Shown here one piece after another: positions 23,457-34,499 of a stretch of 64,000 bases of DNA; within the stretch, counting starts at the first letter, position 1, and each line of letters begins with the position of its first letter. Both the position numbers and the translations under genes were made by a program. The DNA is from Heterohyrax brucei (taxonomy: Eukaryota; Chordata; Mammalia; Hyracoidea; Procaviidae). The notes under the pieces are model-generated. The model worked only from the letters and a program-made list of their open reading frames with translations, was not told the DNA's origin and searched no databases. Where the stretch lies: assembly GCA_028571685.1 (NCBI GenBank), contig CM053140.1, positions 62,812,201 to 62,876,200 on the forward strand, given 5' to 3'.

Positions 23457-24127
23457 TCGTGGACTGAATTGTGTCCCCCAAAAAATATGTATAGAAATTT
23501 GGCTGGGTTGTAATTACCAGTATTGTGTGATTGCCTTCTGTTTTGGTATCCTAGTAGTGTAGTGGTTAAGTGCTACGGCTGCTATCCAGGTCAACAGTTC
23601 AAGTCCGCCAGACACCCCTTAGAAACTCTGTGGAGCAGTTCTACTCTGTTCTGTAGGGTCACTATGAGTAAGAATTGCCTCTACAGGCAGTGGGTTTTGT
23701 TATTTTTTTTGGTTTTAGGGTATGTTAAAGAGGATTAGGGTGAGGCTGTAAATCTCTTCCTAAGGTCTCTTCCCTGTTCCTATGTAAAGAGAGTGTGGCT
23801 TGAGTGTGGCTTGCACCACCTTTTATCTTTTTATCCTACAAGAGAGAAAAGGGGAGCAAGCAGAGTTGGGAATCTCATACTGTCAAGAAAGCAGCACCAG
23901 GATTATAGCACATCCTTCAGACCTGAGGTTCCTATGCCAAGAAGCTCCTTGACCAAAGACTGATGCAATACAAGGACCTTCCTCTAGAGCCAACAAAAGC
24001 CTTCCCCTGGAGCAGACATCCTGAATTTGGACTTGTATTGTACTGGACTGTGTAAGAATCAACTTTTCTCTTTTTAAAGCCATCCACCTGTGGTGTTTCT
24101 GTTAGAGCAGCACTAGCTGACTAAAAT
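23457..24127 (+). mobile_element. Afrotherian LTR, interrupted by a SINE
   Basis: Starts tgtcgtggactgaattgtg and ends gttagagcagcactagctga. A SINE sits at 23545-23716. The 3' half matches the reverse complement of 781-1000. Confidence 0.65.
23545..23716 (+). repeat. AfroSINE-type SINE inside the LTR
   Basis: Head gtgtagtggttaagtgctac, tail gtagggtcactatgagtaag, then poly-T-rich end. It is younger than the LTR it splits. Confidence 0.8.
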
Positions 24128-24661
24128 AGATGCTAAATGAGTAGATACATTTTGAGAAGTGCTAAGTGGCACCTAAGCCCAGAGCTATGGAGTATAAAAT
24201 ATGGAATATAAGCCATTCTTTCCTCCTAGAGATCTGAAAAGATCTTCAGGAGGTGGTTTGATCTGGGTTTTAAGAGAGGAGTAGGAATTCAGCAAGTAGA
24301 GAGATGTATTTTAGGTGGAGGGACTAGCATATTCAAAGGTCCTGAGGCACTCTGAAGAACCAAAAGCCAGTGGCATTGAAGCCCACTGGGCCAAGCAGGC
24401 GGAAAAGGGAAAAGAGGCTGAAAACTGGGAAGCATAACAGGAGATCTTGGGGAAGGAACATCTGGAAATTAAGGACTGGCTTTCTGTCTCCCTGGGCAGA
24501 CAGGTGGGAAGAGGAATGTGAAGAGACAGACAAGCTGGTGTGTGTTGAAGAGGAGACCCCAGAGTGTGTCTCTCCAGGAAATCATTAAGAAGTCCCAGGA
24601 GAAGAGAATACTCAGGATTCTGGAGGGAGACAGATTTCTTTACTATTTAAATAATTGATTC

Positions 24662-24832
24662 AAAACCAAAACCAAACCCATTGCAATCAAGTTGATTCTG
24701 ACTCACAGCAACCCTGCAGAACAGGGTAGAACTGTCCCGTAGAGTTCTCACGGAATGCCTGATAGACTTGAACTGCCAACCTTTTAGTTAACAGCTGTAG
24801 CACTTAACCGCTATACCTCCAGGGTTTCCAGT
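24662..24832 (-). repeat. AfroSINE-type SINE
   Basis: Reverse orientation: aaacccattgcaatcaag, ttctgactcacagcaaccct, cttaaccgctatacctccag. Nearly full length. Confidence 0.85.
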
Positions 24833-26059
24833 TGATTAAAGTCAAATATATTTCCCCTGAGGCCAGGCCTTACATTCCAGATGACTCTCCCCCAAGGCCC
24901 CAGGTTATTGCTTTAGGGGGAAGGTTGAGTTTCAAGACTTATTTCCCTCCTCTCCCAGTGGGCTTCAACTCCACTGGCTTTTTAGTTCTTCTGAGTGCCT
25001 CAGGGCCTTTGAACCTGAGAGAGTCAATATGATGATGACTCCGAAATTTCTAACTCCAGCCCAGATCTCTCTCCAGGATTCCAGCTGACCCTGGAGAACA
25101 CCTGGATGGCCACAGGGGCCTGTAAGACAGACAAACCATCCCAGGTGAACCCAGATTGGTAGGCACAAAGCTGGAGGCAAGAAACCCAGGGAAGGGACAA
25201 TTGGACTGGCCCAGACAAAGGCAATGGTGGCCTAAGCCAGGCAAGGGCAGAGGGGTAGAGCAGAAGATGAAGTCCAGAGTTGTTCGGGGAACACAGAACA
25301 CCAGAGATGGGGCCTGGTGGGAGAGGAAGCTGGAGGAGAGCTCTGGGAGCCCGCCAATTCAGAGAGACAGGTATTAGGGAGCTAGGGGTGGCTGCCCTAT
25401 AGTTAGCTGTTTATGTGACTGAGAGACCTGTAAGGGCCTGGCTGGGAGGGAGGTTTCTGTGACTGTTAAGTGGATGAGTCAAGGGAGCCACCCAAATACT
25501 CCTTTTTCTAGCTGCCAGCACCTCTGCCAGACCTTTGCAAGAAGGCTTGGGCAGGACTCAGCAGAGTGAAGGGTGGATCAGGGGAGCATGGGGTCAGAGG
25601 AGCATGGGGTCAGGAGACCTTGGAGGTAGTCAAGGACCAGAGATGACTTGTTGCCCAGCAGGGTGGTCTCTGAGGCTCCCAGGAAGGCTCTAAGTCTGGA
25701 GGTGCCTTGATGGGGCCAGGCTCTGCTAGGGGGCAGTTTACCCAATAAATAAGGTACACATAAGCTTACCTGTGCTTACTTACTAATTCACAGTGCACAT
25801 CTTGATTTTGAGGTTGTGCACTACTGTTTAGTAAGGAAACACAAGTAAACCTGTGCATACCTTGATACTGGCCAATCTACCCCTGGACACAGGCCTCTCA
25901 CATTTGTCCTTGCCTTCTGGGTGTCATCCTGACTGCCTGCTCTTCCCCTCCCCCACACCAACCAGTGACTGTCCTTGGGCTTCTTATCACTCAGCTGCAC
26001 ATATCCTCCCCAGGTCAGTGACACTTGGCAGGATTCCTACACCCTGAAATCAGATTTTG

Positions 26060-26490
26060 AAATGCACAAGTCGGACTACATCCTTCCCTTGCTTTAAGCT
26101 TTCCCATGGTTCTCTCTACTTCCTTCTGGGTAAAGGTGTGATCCCTTGTTCTGGTTTTCAGGGTCTTTGAAGGTCCAGCCCCAGCCCCCCTCAGTTTTAG
26201 TGGAGCCCCACCTGGCTGCCAGTCACCTAGTTCCCCGGAGAGATGACAACTTCAGCTTACAAGTCTCCAGCGCTTCCTGATTCCGCTTGCCCAGCCTGGG
26301 TGCTGCACCCCTTGTCTGCCTGCTCAGATGTTAAGATTCAGCTCAAGAGTCCCCTCCTGACTCACAGTGGGTACCCCAAACAGAGTAATGTTACCCTCCT
26401 GTGACACTTCACCAAACTGGAGCATGTCCCTGACTCTCTCTTATGGCACAGTGAAACAGGAACCAGGTCTCGTTCATTCCTCCTACTCTA
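26060..26490 (+). repeat. L2-type LINE fragment
   Basis: Weak L2 3'-region resemblance: gactacatccttcccttg, ttcccatggttctctctactt, ggtctttgaaggtcc. Diverged. Confidence 0.4.
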
Positions 26491-26917
26491 CTGGGAGGTT
26501 CATGGGTGACAGGGATGCAGTGGGAGGGTCAGTGGGTGCCCCAGATGACCTCCCAGCCCTGTGGGTTTAGTCCAATTCTGTGCATATGAATGGGGACACT
26601 GAGATCAACACTCCCCCAAAGTGACCAGAACCAGAGAGAGGCAAAGCCATTTTATTTGGGAGAAAGGAGCAGAAACATGCAGACCCCAGGAGAAAGGGCA
26701 GAGGCAGATAACTGTCATCCCTCGAGAGAAACACACTGGATCATACAACACGCCCAGGCCATCCTCCTGCTCAGCCCCGGCTGGGCACCAATCTACCTTA
26801 CTGGGCACAAATCTACCTCACGATCATCAGGAGATGAACCTGAAACTTGTCTGCCCAAATCCCTGCAAAACAGACATCCTTGACACTTCTTGGAGCTCCA
26901 AGGCACAGTGACTCCAG

Positions 26918-27600
26918 GGCTTGAGGTTGCCTCAGCAGGGACTGTGGTTAGACAGGACCAAGGACTTCCTTCTGCTCAGCAAGTGTAGTGGAGCATGCCA
27001 CACTGCCTGGCTCAAACTGGCTCTGCCATGAACCAGCTGGGTGCCCTTGAGCAAATTATTTAAGGACTCTGAGCCTCTGTCTCCTCTAATGGGAATAATG
27101 ATGCTACCCATCTCATAGGGCTGTGATGCGGATTTTAAAAGAAAATACACACAAAGTTTTAGCTTAGTATCTGGAAGACAGTAAATGTGCAATAAATGTT
27201 AATTGCTGTTGTCATTATTGCTTTTATCAAGAAACCTGGATTGTGTCCCATTTATGCCACTATTTTCCTCTCTAGGCCTGACTGAGTTTCTATAATATGA
27301 AGTTTGTCTGAGTCTCTGTAAAGTGGAGCGTTGAAGGATTAAATAAGAAAATAGATGTGACTGAGGCTTCCAAGGTGAGAGATTCTCTCTGCCCCTTTGA
27401 GCTTTGCCTTCCTGGGGATGCAGGGAGTTTGCCACCCCTACTCTATTGGATCTTAACTGGTTTCTCCTGACAGGACCTGCTGCTGCCATCAGACCAGCCC
27501 ATCTTGTCCCCTCTGTCCCCAAGACCAAATGAGAGGAAAGGGGCTGGGGTTGTCTCAGCTGGGACTGTGGTTAGACAGGATCAAGGACTTCCCTCTGCTC
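26918..27600. repeat. Two copies of a 60-bp segment in direct orientation
   Basis: 26918-26977 and 27541-27600 share about 53 of 60 positions, including gggactgtggttagacagga. Homology stops abruptly on both sides. Confidence 0.7.
26985..27215 (+). repeat. MIR-type SINE
   Basis: MIR order: ggctctgccatgaaccagctg, gagcctctgtctcctctaat, catctcatagggctgtgatg, aaatgtgcaataaatgtt. Confidence 0.75.
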
Positions 27601-28025
27601 TGCAGGCTGCTGCCCTGGGAAGGAGCCAGAAGTTGTGGGACTGATGCCACGGTGGGGGAGGGGGGCATCAGAAGAGGAGTTCCTTCCAGAGGAGTGACCA
27701 GGATGGGCTGGTTAGGCCAGGGATGGCCTGCTCAGGAGTGAACTCGCTTGCAAAGACTCGAGAGGGGCCCTGTTTAAACCTGCCCTACAGCTCCCAAGAT
27801 CATAAAAACAACAGACAGAAGCTGAGATACAGCAAGAGAGATTCCATGACACAGAGAGGCAAGGGGCAACCCAACATATGTTCTCCCCTCCTAGAACCTT
27901 CTCTCAGGTCTGGAAGTGGCTGACTTCCTGTTCCTTCAAGACTCTGTTCAAGAGTTACCACCTCAGAGAGGACCTCCTGACCAACCTATGCATTCATTAA
28001 CATTTACTGAGTCTCAACTCTATGT

Positions 28026-28186
28026 CAGGAGCCCCTGTGGCACAGCACAGAAGCACTCAGCTGCTAACCAAAAGGTTGGCAGTCAGAACCCACCCAGCAG
28101 CTCTGCAAGGGAAAAGAGCTGGTGATCCAGTCACGTGGCACTGCTGAGTCAAAACGGAGTTCATGGCACCACAACAACTCGGGGTC
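28026..28186 (+). repeat. AfroSINE-type SINE
   Basis: Head aggagcccctgtggcacag, ctgctaaccaaaaggttggc, then a diverged tail ending caccacaacaac. Confidence 0.75.
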
Positions 28187-28291
28187 AGACGCTGCTCTAG
28201 GTGCTGCAGATAGATCTTTGAACAAGACAAAGACCCTGCACACCCCATATAAACCACACGTGTTATCGCTGACCTCTTTTTGTCTCCCAAC

Positions 28292-28425
28292 CAAAATGTA
28301 AGCTCCACGAGGCAGGGACCACCAGTGTTTATTTCATCAGTGTACACCCAGTGACTGACTCAGTGTGTAAACCTGGCACAAACCACTGAAATAGGCCCTT
28401 GCTAAATATATGTTGAATAAAGAGA
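28292..28425 (+). repeat. L2-type LINE 3' end
   Basis: L2 tail words: atgtaagctccacgaggcag, ggcacaaaccactgaaatag, tatatgttgaataaagaga. Confidence 0.6.
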
Positions 28426-28724
28426 CACGGAGACCAGCGACAGAAGGAAACAGCAGTGTTCAGAGGTGGATGCAGACATCAGAGATGGACAAACACGGAA
28501 AGAACACCCAGACACATACAGGTGATAGTCTCAACCTTGCCCTCTAGGACCCTGGTCCCCGGACTTCTGGACACAAAGGTGGCATTCATATGTCTGAGGA
28601 GCCCTGTTTCTGACTGTTGTTTAGGTGTCTTATGAATAGAAATTTTCATATAGTAAAATCTCTGACTATTTAAAAAAATATGCTTGTGGTTGTCCTACAA
28701 AGGATAAATGACCCGACGGCCAGT

Positions 28725-29790
28725 CGACGGGGCCCCTCCTACTGCGACTCAACCCCGCTGGGTCCTCGCGCCTGACAAGCAGTGGCAGCGCTGCGCCCCG
28801 ACGTCTTGCTCAGGCCTCGCCTTCGCCCTACACCTCCCACTTAGGCCACACCTCACGAGCCCCAACGCTCCTTTAAGTCCCGCCCTATCCTATGGCCCCG
28901 CCCCTCACCGGCTCTCAAGGGCGCCGGAGCACTGGAGGGGGGGAAATTTCTCTTCCTCTTGCCTACGAATTGATGGTTAACATCCTGCCACCGGTGCTTT
29001 CACCTGAAGGGAAAGAAAATCGGGCGGACACTCCCCGCTCCCTCCAATTATACGCCCCGCCCCTCTTTCTGAGCCCCTCCCACCCAGCTCCGCCCCTTCC
29101 GCAGCTCACGGGCACCGTCAGGCCCACCCTCTCCAAACCCTGACCGGTCTTGGGCCCTGCGATTCGCCTCTTTCGTCAGACCACGCCCCTTCCCGATAAG
29201 CCCCACCCAAGACCCCGCCCCGCCCCGAGCCGCCCACCCGCCCCGCCAGCTCAAGTGAAGCGCCGGAGGGCGCCGTAGTAGCTGGGCAAGCGCATCGGGG
29301 GTACGTCCGCCAGGCTGGTGGTCCACGGCAGCAGCACGACGTTGTGTGTGGGCCAGTGGCAGGCGGCACCCGGCGGGCGGTGGCGCTGAGGGCTCAGCCA
29401 GTAATCGTCCATGCTGCGGCGAGTGGCGGGCGGCTGCAGAGCCGGACCCCGGCAGTCCCAGAAGCACAACTCCTGGTCCAAGTGGTGCGGGGGCGTGGCC
29501 CGGTGGTAACCCCGGAGGGCACGGCGGGCGGGAGGAAGGGATGCGTTGGATCTCAGAGGCGGAATCTCATCTGGCTGGTTTAGGGGGATGCGGAGGGGGT
29601 GGGTGAGAGTCAGCCACCGGAGCTTTTCTAAGAACCTGGGCCACCCCTCCCCAGCTGTCCGCCGGCGCCCTCCCCCTAGGCCTCCTCGCCAGAACCGAAG
29701 AAAATTCACCACGAATTGGGCAGTCTCGGTGAACAGCATGATGTCCGGGCCGCTGTACCGCTTCGCGTCCTTTAATACCTAGCCGGACGT
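28725..29790. promoter_or_regulatory. GC-rich, CpG-containing island
   Basis: Base composition shifts abruptly from the AT-richer flanks. Many C-rich cgcccc words (GC-box type) occur at 28840-29250, and CpGs are frequent. It covers the unassigned minus-strand open frame and could be the promoter of an unannotated transcript. Confidence 0.6.
29251..29739 (-). CDS. Uncharacterised open frame, possible unrecognised gene exon(s)
   Basis: I do not recognise this protein. The ATG at 29737-29739 (A at -3) opens 162 codons to a tga at 29251-29253. The same frame stays open upstream to a good acceptor ending at 29779 (C/T-rich, then ctag), giving VLKDAKRYSGPDIM before the ATG-initiated part, so it could also be a terminal exon of 175 residues. 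Inside lies a possible 135-nt intron (29575-29709): gtgaat donor, CTGAC branch-like site, long pyrimidine tract and ccag acceptor, which keeps frame and would give 117 residues from the ATG. The C-terminal half (DDYWLSPQ, then SYYGALRRFT) has ordinary mixed composition rich in Trp and Tyr, unlike the Arg/Gly-rich putative intron. It lies in a GC-rich island near testis genes. Chance openness of GC-rich DNA is the main alternative. Confidence 0.35.
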   Translation of the reverse strand: MLFTETAQFVVNFLRFWRGGLGGGRRRTAGEGWPRFLEKLRWLTLTHPLRIPLNQPDEIPPLRSNASLPPARRALRGYHRATPPHHLDQELCFWDCRGPALQPPATRRSMDDYWLSPQRHRPPGAACHWPTHNVVLLPWTTSLADVPPMRLPSYYGALRRFT

Positions 29791-30849
29791 GGAGGGGGAG
29801 GCCTGAAAGCCCATATTCCCTTCGGGCCGACTGTTTTTAGCAGAAGGCGTCAGCTGGTGGAGGGGCTGGGTCAGATCTGGTGTAGTCAGTGGTCGGCCCC
29901 CACCCATTGCTTCACCAGATCTGAAGACCCTTAAGACACTCACCACTCCCAGAGCCACAGATGTGGACTGATGGAGGCAACAAAAGGGGCAGGAGCAGGA
30001 AGATCAGCTGTCCACTGAGAAGCCTTTCCTTATGCCACCCCGGGCCTCCAGCCTCTGCTCACACCCCCCTGATGGTGTGTTCAGGCTGAGCTCACACCTA
30101 AAAGGGTTTCAGCTCTCAGGTTTCGGAGCACTTTCACCTCTTCCCCTTACCCCCATCCTTTCTGGCAGTCTTTTCGCTTGCTGGGCTGGGAGTGATTCTA
30201 AACGTTAGAGCCAGAAGAGCCCTCAGCCAACTGAGTTCGTTTCTCGTCTGGGGGCCAGCAGATGTGCTTCTGGAGCTAAAGGACCCTCTAAACTATTTAC
30301 AAACCCTGTGTGCACACACACAAACACAAACACCTGCATACCCTTATATCTGAATAGAATCTAGAAAGGGTTATTAACCCCCTAAACGTTAAACGTCCTT
30401 GGTCTGGTTTAACCTACTCTTTGCAGAAGGGGAAACAGGTTCACAGAGGGCCAGAGACAAGTTATAGGTAAAATCCAGGCTCCCTACTATTCTGCTTACC
30501 CTTACACGGGATGAGAAGCCCCTTTGTGCTCTTGTCCTGCTCAGAGCTTGGGGCTTGGGGCTGGGGCTCTGAGCCCAGGCTGGACCCTGCTGTCTACCCC
30601 TGGGGATCCTAAGGAATGGCCCAGCTCCTTTTCTCATGCTGCCGGTATGGGTTAGTTCCCCCCCAGTGACTCACGCTGAGTGGGCAGCTGTTCTGTGCCC
30701 CCAGAGCCCAGTATAGGCCCTGACTTGCCCCCCCAATTGTGCAGCCATATTTAGGGATTTAGTCTCCTCTTTTCTCTCCTGGTGGATCCTGCTTCCTCTA
30801 GTCCTCTTTTGCCTCGCTAGTGGCTGCTTCCCATCAGCAGTCTGTAGTT

Positions 30850-31925
30850 TTTCCTATTTTTCAAAAAAAACAACCTCTCAACCCTGCAGTCTCCTCCAGC
30901 TCCCCCTTCCCAGCCAACATTCTTGAAAGAATTGTGTACACACGCTCTTTCCACTTTCACTCACCCCTTGCAGTCTACTCTCCCCGCCTCCTTCCGTGGG
31001 AACAGCTCTTGTCAAGGTCACTGCTGACCTCCTTGCTGCTAAATCCAGGGGATGCTTGTGAGCCCTTATCGGACTTGACCCTTTAACAGTGGCCTTTGAA
31101 ATACATTTTTGTCCTAGTTTTTCTGGCCGCAGCACTCTTGTTTTTGTTGCTGTCTTATTGGGTGCTGCTTCACGACAAATTTTTCATTTTCTGTTCACTG
31201 CTCTCAACATTGTCCCAGGGGATTCTTGTTAGTGTCCACTCAGTGCCAGAGGCTCACTTCTTTTTTTCTGAGTCCAGACTTCTCTTTCCTGCCCACACCT
31301 GCCTCCTGGACACTTCTCCCTGACGTCCCACCTCACAGGACATGTGCCCCACACCCAGTTCCCTGTTCCTCCCCTGTTCCCCAATGTGGCCATTTACTCA
31401 GTTGTGTGAACCACAAATCTGGGCTTGGTTCTTGATTCTTCCCTCTTTCCGTATTCAAACAGCTACCAAATCCCATTATTTTCCTCTCCAGGACTATAGT
31501 CCCATAGCTTCTCTGTGTCCCAGCTGCCAACACCTGGTGTCCAAGGTCCTTTTCCCTGCCTAGGAGATGGCAACAACCTCCCGGCTCATCATCTCCCTGC
31601 TGCCACTCTTTCTTCCCGCCCTCTCCCACTCCCCACAGTGTCTTGCACAGAGCAGCCAAGGTTACCTTTCCAAAGCGTGGGCATCTCTGTACAGTGTCTT
31701 CAGTACCAAGTTCACTTGTGGTACATACTGACCCCAAAGCCAGGGACCTTTCCCACCCCTGTGTCTGCATGGATAACTGCTCCTCATCCTTCAGTTACGT
31801 GTTACTCCTTAGAGAAGCCGTCTTTGACCTCCAGCCAGGCCAGTGGCTCTGCTGTTCCTTCTCACAGCCTTGGACTCTCCCCTCTAGACTTACAAGAGTT
31901 ATTCACTACTTAATGTGATTCACAA
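30850..31925 (+). repeat. L2-type LINE fragment
   Basis: Pyrimidine-rich L2-like coding-strand sequence, e.g. cactgctgacctccttgctg, gggcttggttcttgattctt, ctctcttcagc-like 3' parts and tgttccttctcacagccttgg. Old and diverged, explaining several spurious plus-strand frames. Confidence 0.55.
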
Positions 31926-32357
31926 GCATCTTACAGACTCATGAGTCGTCCTGTGCTAGGCCTTGGAGATGTCAGGATGAATGTGACAGCCCCTCTTCCC
32001 ACCTCAGGGACTCCACACTCATACAGACACACACTGAACAGAAAACAGGAACTAGGTAATAAGTGGGTAGAAAACAATGCAGCAGACAAGCAGGGGATGG
32101 ATGGGCACCCAGCAGGGTGATGGTCAAGGGAGCCGCCTTTGAGAAATGATTGGTGGGAATTGGAGGGGTGAGTGGGGCAGGGAAGGAAGTTATTTCAGAC
32201 AGAAAGATCAGTGTGCTGAAAGGTGGGAAGAATGTTTTGCCAGGAACTGAAAGGATGTGGCTGGACAGGTCAAAGTGACCTGAAGCCAGACCTCACAAGG
32301 CCTTCTCAGCAGTTTTGGAGTGTATCCCACAAGTTATGTGAAGAGACTGGTTTAACA

Positions 32358-32532
32358 GCAGTAACAACAACAACAACAACATTGCTGTGGAATCAGTTCC
32401 AACTCTTACGGACCGTGTGGAACAGAATAAAGCCATTTCATAGAGTTTTCATGGAGTAGCTGGTGGATTTGAACGGCCAACCTTTCGGTTAGCAGCTATA
32501 GCTCTTAACCAGTCTGCCACCAGGGTTTCCGA
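32358..32532 (-). repeat. AfroSINE-type SINE with (CAA)n end
   Basis: A caacaacaacaac run at 32363-32380 precedes ctgtggaatcagttccaact; ends cttaaccagtctgccaccag. Confidence 0.85.
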
Positions 32533-33184
32533 AAAAGCTAATGAAATTTAAATAGGAAAATGACACAGCTGGGGTTGAGGCCTTTGCAAAATAATTCTGG
32601 ATTGGAGGAACCAACAGAGGAAGGAAGTAGGGGGACTAGTTAGGGGCTGCTCGAATAATCCTGGGTCAGAGAGGTTGCAGTGAAATTGGAGCAGAAGGGC
32701 CTGTGGCCACATGGGTTAGGGGTTGGGGAAGAGGGAGGAAATGAGAATGATTGTGGTAGCGCAAGAATAAATGAAGAGAAGGAAACGGATGTGGACACCC
32801 ATATCCCTTTGCTGTCCAATCTTCTGTCCTCCTGGAGTCAGTTGTCTGATGTCTTTTTATGGTTCTTTATCCACCCTTTTTCCTAGAGAGAGCAAATAGC
32901 TCCAGAGGTAGAAGGCTGCTTTGAAAGCTGGGGAGGAGGCAGAGAAGAAGAGACTGGGGAAGTTGGATCAGTCTGAATGTGATGGGGTTTCAGGAAAAGT
33001 GGTATCTAGCGTTTCCTCAGAGCTTGGAAATTCCGCTGTCTCTGGCTCTACCCCAAAGCCCTAGCCCCCAAATCCTGAGATGCTGAAACCCTGGGAACCA
33101 TCTAGAAGCTCTGGATCTGTATCTGAAGGACTGTACTCCCCTGACAAGTCCCCAGGTGGTGAACAAGACTTTTGTTAGTCCCAG

Positions 33185-33360
33185 CATCGATTGTGCACTT
33201 CATATGAGCAGCCTGTTACCTGCACTATCACCTGTAATCATCATGGTTACCTTTGGAGACATGGAGTTTATACCCACATTGAAACTTCAAGGGGTTAAGG
33301 AACTTGCTGAAATTCACACAGCTAGGATGAGGTGGAGCCAGGATTTGAACCATAGTTGAC
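33185..33360 (-). repeat. MIR-type SINE fragment
   Basis: Reverse MIR with ttcacacagctaggatgagg, gccaggatttgaaccatag. It lies just before the CRE/X-box cluster. Confidence 0.6.
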
Positions 33361-33516
33361 TGGCATCAAAGTCTCTACTTTCAGTTCTCATGCTGTATTA
33401 AGCCTGTCACCCCCCTGGTTGATTGGCTCATTAAGGGGAATAAGCTTTGTGGGGATATGCCTGTGGATGGGGTGACTGCCCACCTTCTGATATCAAGCTA
33501 TGGGAAAGGGTAGCAC

Positions 33517-33576
33517 TGACGTCAGTTGTTGCCATGGTAATACAGCAACCCTTTTTCTGCCATCTCCATGGTAACC
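33517..33576. promoter_or_regulatory. CRE plus paired RFX X-box-like motifs
   Basis: A perfect palindromic CRE (TGACGTCA, 33517-33524) is followed 3 bp later by GTTGCCATGGTAAT (33528-33541), an RFX X-box of the form GTNRCC-N-RGYAAC with one deviation, and then by CTCCATGGTAACC (33564-33576), a second half-degenerate X-box. CREM and RFX2 act on such sites in spermatid genes. The cluster is 5.4 kb upstream of the TSSK3 start codon. Function is inference. Confidence 0.45.
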
Positions 33577-33800
33577 TGGGGGGGGTCCATCTGTACTTCG
33601 CCCCCTCCTTCTAAAATGGGGTCTCTTAGGGGAGGGACTAGCTAGTAAAATGTCTAAGAGGGAACGATTTGAGTATTCCCTTTCCCAGGACACCTCTCCA
33701 TTGTTTAGGCCCAGAGAAGGATGGGATCTAGGGGTCCTGCTTTGGGGTCTAAGGGACAGCTTTATCCTCCGGGCAAGGGAGGTGTCTTTCTCTCCTGGGG

Positions 33801-33922
33801 ATTCTGTTGAAATGGTATCTTCTACACACACACACACACGCACACGCACACACGCACACACGCACGCACGCACATACATACATACACATACACCACACTT
33901 CCATTCTGTTGAAATGGTATCT

Positions 33923-33968
<46 letters not shown>

Positions 33969-34056
33969 CACACACACACACACGCGCACACACACACACA
34001 CACACACGCACACACGCACGCACGCACATACATACATACACACACACCACACTTCC
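33801..34056. repeat. CA microsatellite in two tandem units (102 and 154 bp)
   Basis: Each unit starts attctgttgaaatggtatct, runs through CA/CGCA/CATA repeats and ends ccacacttcc. Units: 33801-33902 and 33903-34056, the second longer by extra CA copies. Confidence 0.9.
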
Positions 34057-34499
34057 AAGTTCCTGGGCTCCTGAGAGGAACTGCCTGGAAGTGGGCAGAG
34101 GGAAGCAAGAGGGGTTTCCCCAGCTGCCTCTAGGGCTGGACATCACCAGGCCCCATGAGAACGGTGTCCATGGCTGCCTGGCTCTCTGCTGCCCCTTGAA
34201 GGCGAAGGTGGGAGTAGCAGCAACAGCCTGTTTTGCTCTTAAGCTACTGCCTGGTGCTGTACAGCTGTTACCTTATGAAACACCCCAGCAGGTGTCGCTA
34301 ACTGCATTTTACAGATATGGAGAAGGAGGCTCAGAGAGTCTTAAGTAGTCCAAGGCTGTACTGCTAGTAAATGGCAGTCAAGACTTGAACCCTGGACTAG
34401 AGCTCAGTCCAGCGGGTTTTCTGGGGGGAAAGAGGAAGAGATAGAGAACAGGGTGGCAGTTGGGGAAAAGAAAGGAGACCTAAACACCACAGGTTGGAG

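Larger units (their letters stand above)
15790..28690. other. Intergenic interval between MARCKSL1 and the 29-kb island
   Basis: No convincing coding exon seen. It holds a GT-rich tract (17.8-18.3 kb), SINEs, two MaLR-like LTRs, an RTE LINE with a SINE-interrupted LTR beside it, MIR and L2 fragments, and a 60-bp segment present twice (26.9 and 27.5 kb). The stretches 15.8-17.8 and 18.3-19.3 kb look like unique sequence with nothing I can name. Confidence 0.7.

Noticed and set aside
22718..23481. Minus-strand frames resembling a gene with RT similarity
   Set aside because: Parts of a dead RTE retrotransposon, not a host gene.
29850..29960. Strong GTGAGT donor at about 29950 (minus) as upstream coding exon of the unassigned frame
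   Set aside because: The frame that would join it hits a stop within a short distance, so only a non-coding 5' exon would be possible.
33493..34348. Open frames of 217 and 232 codons with Thr/His or Cys/Val repeats
   Set aside because: Translations of the CA microsatellite.
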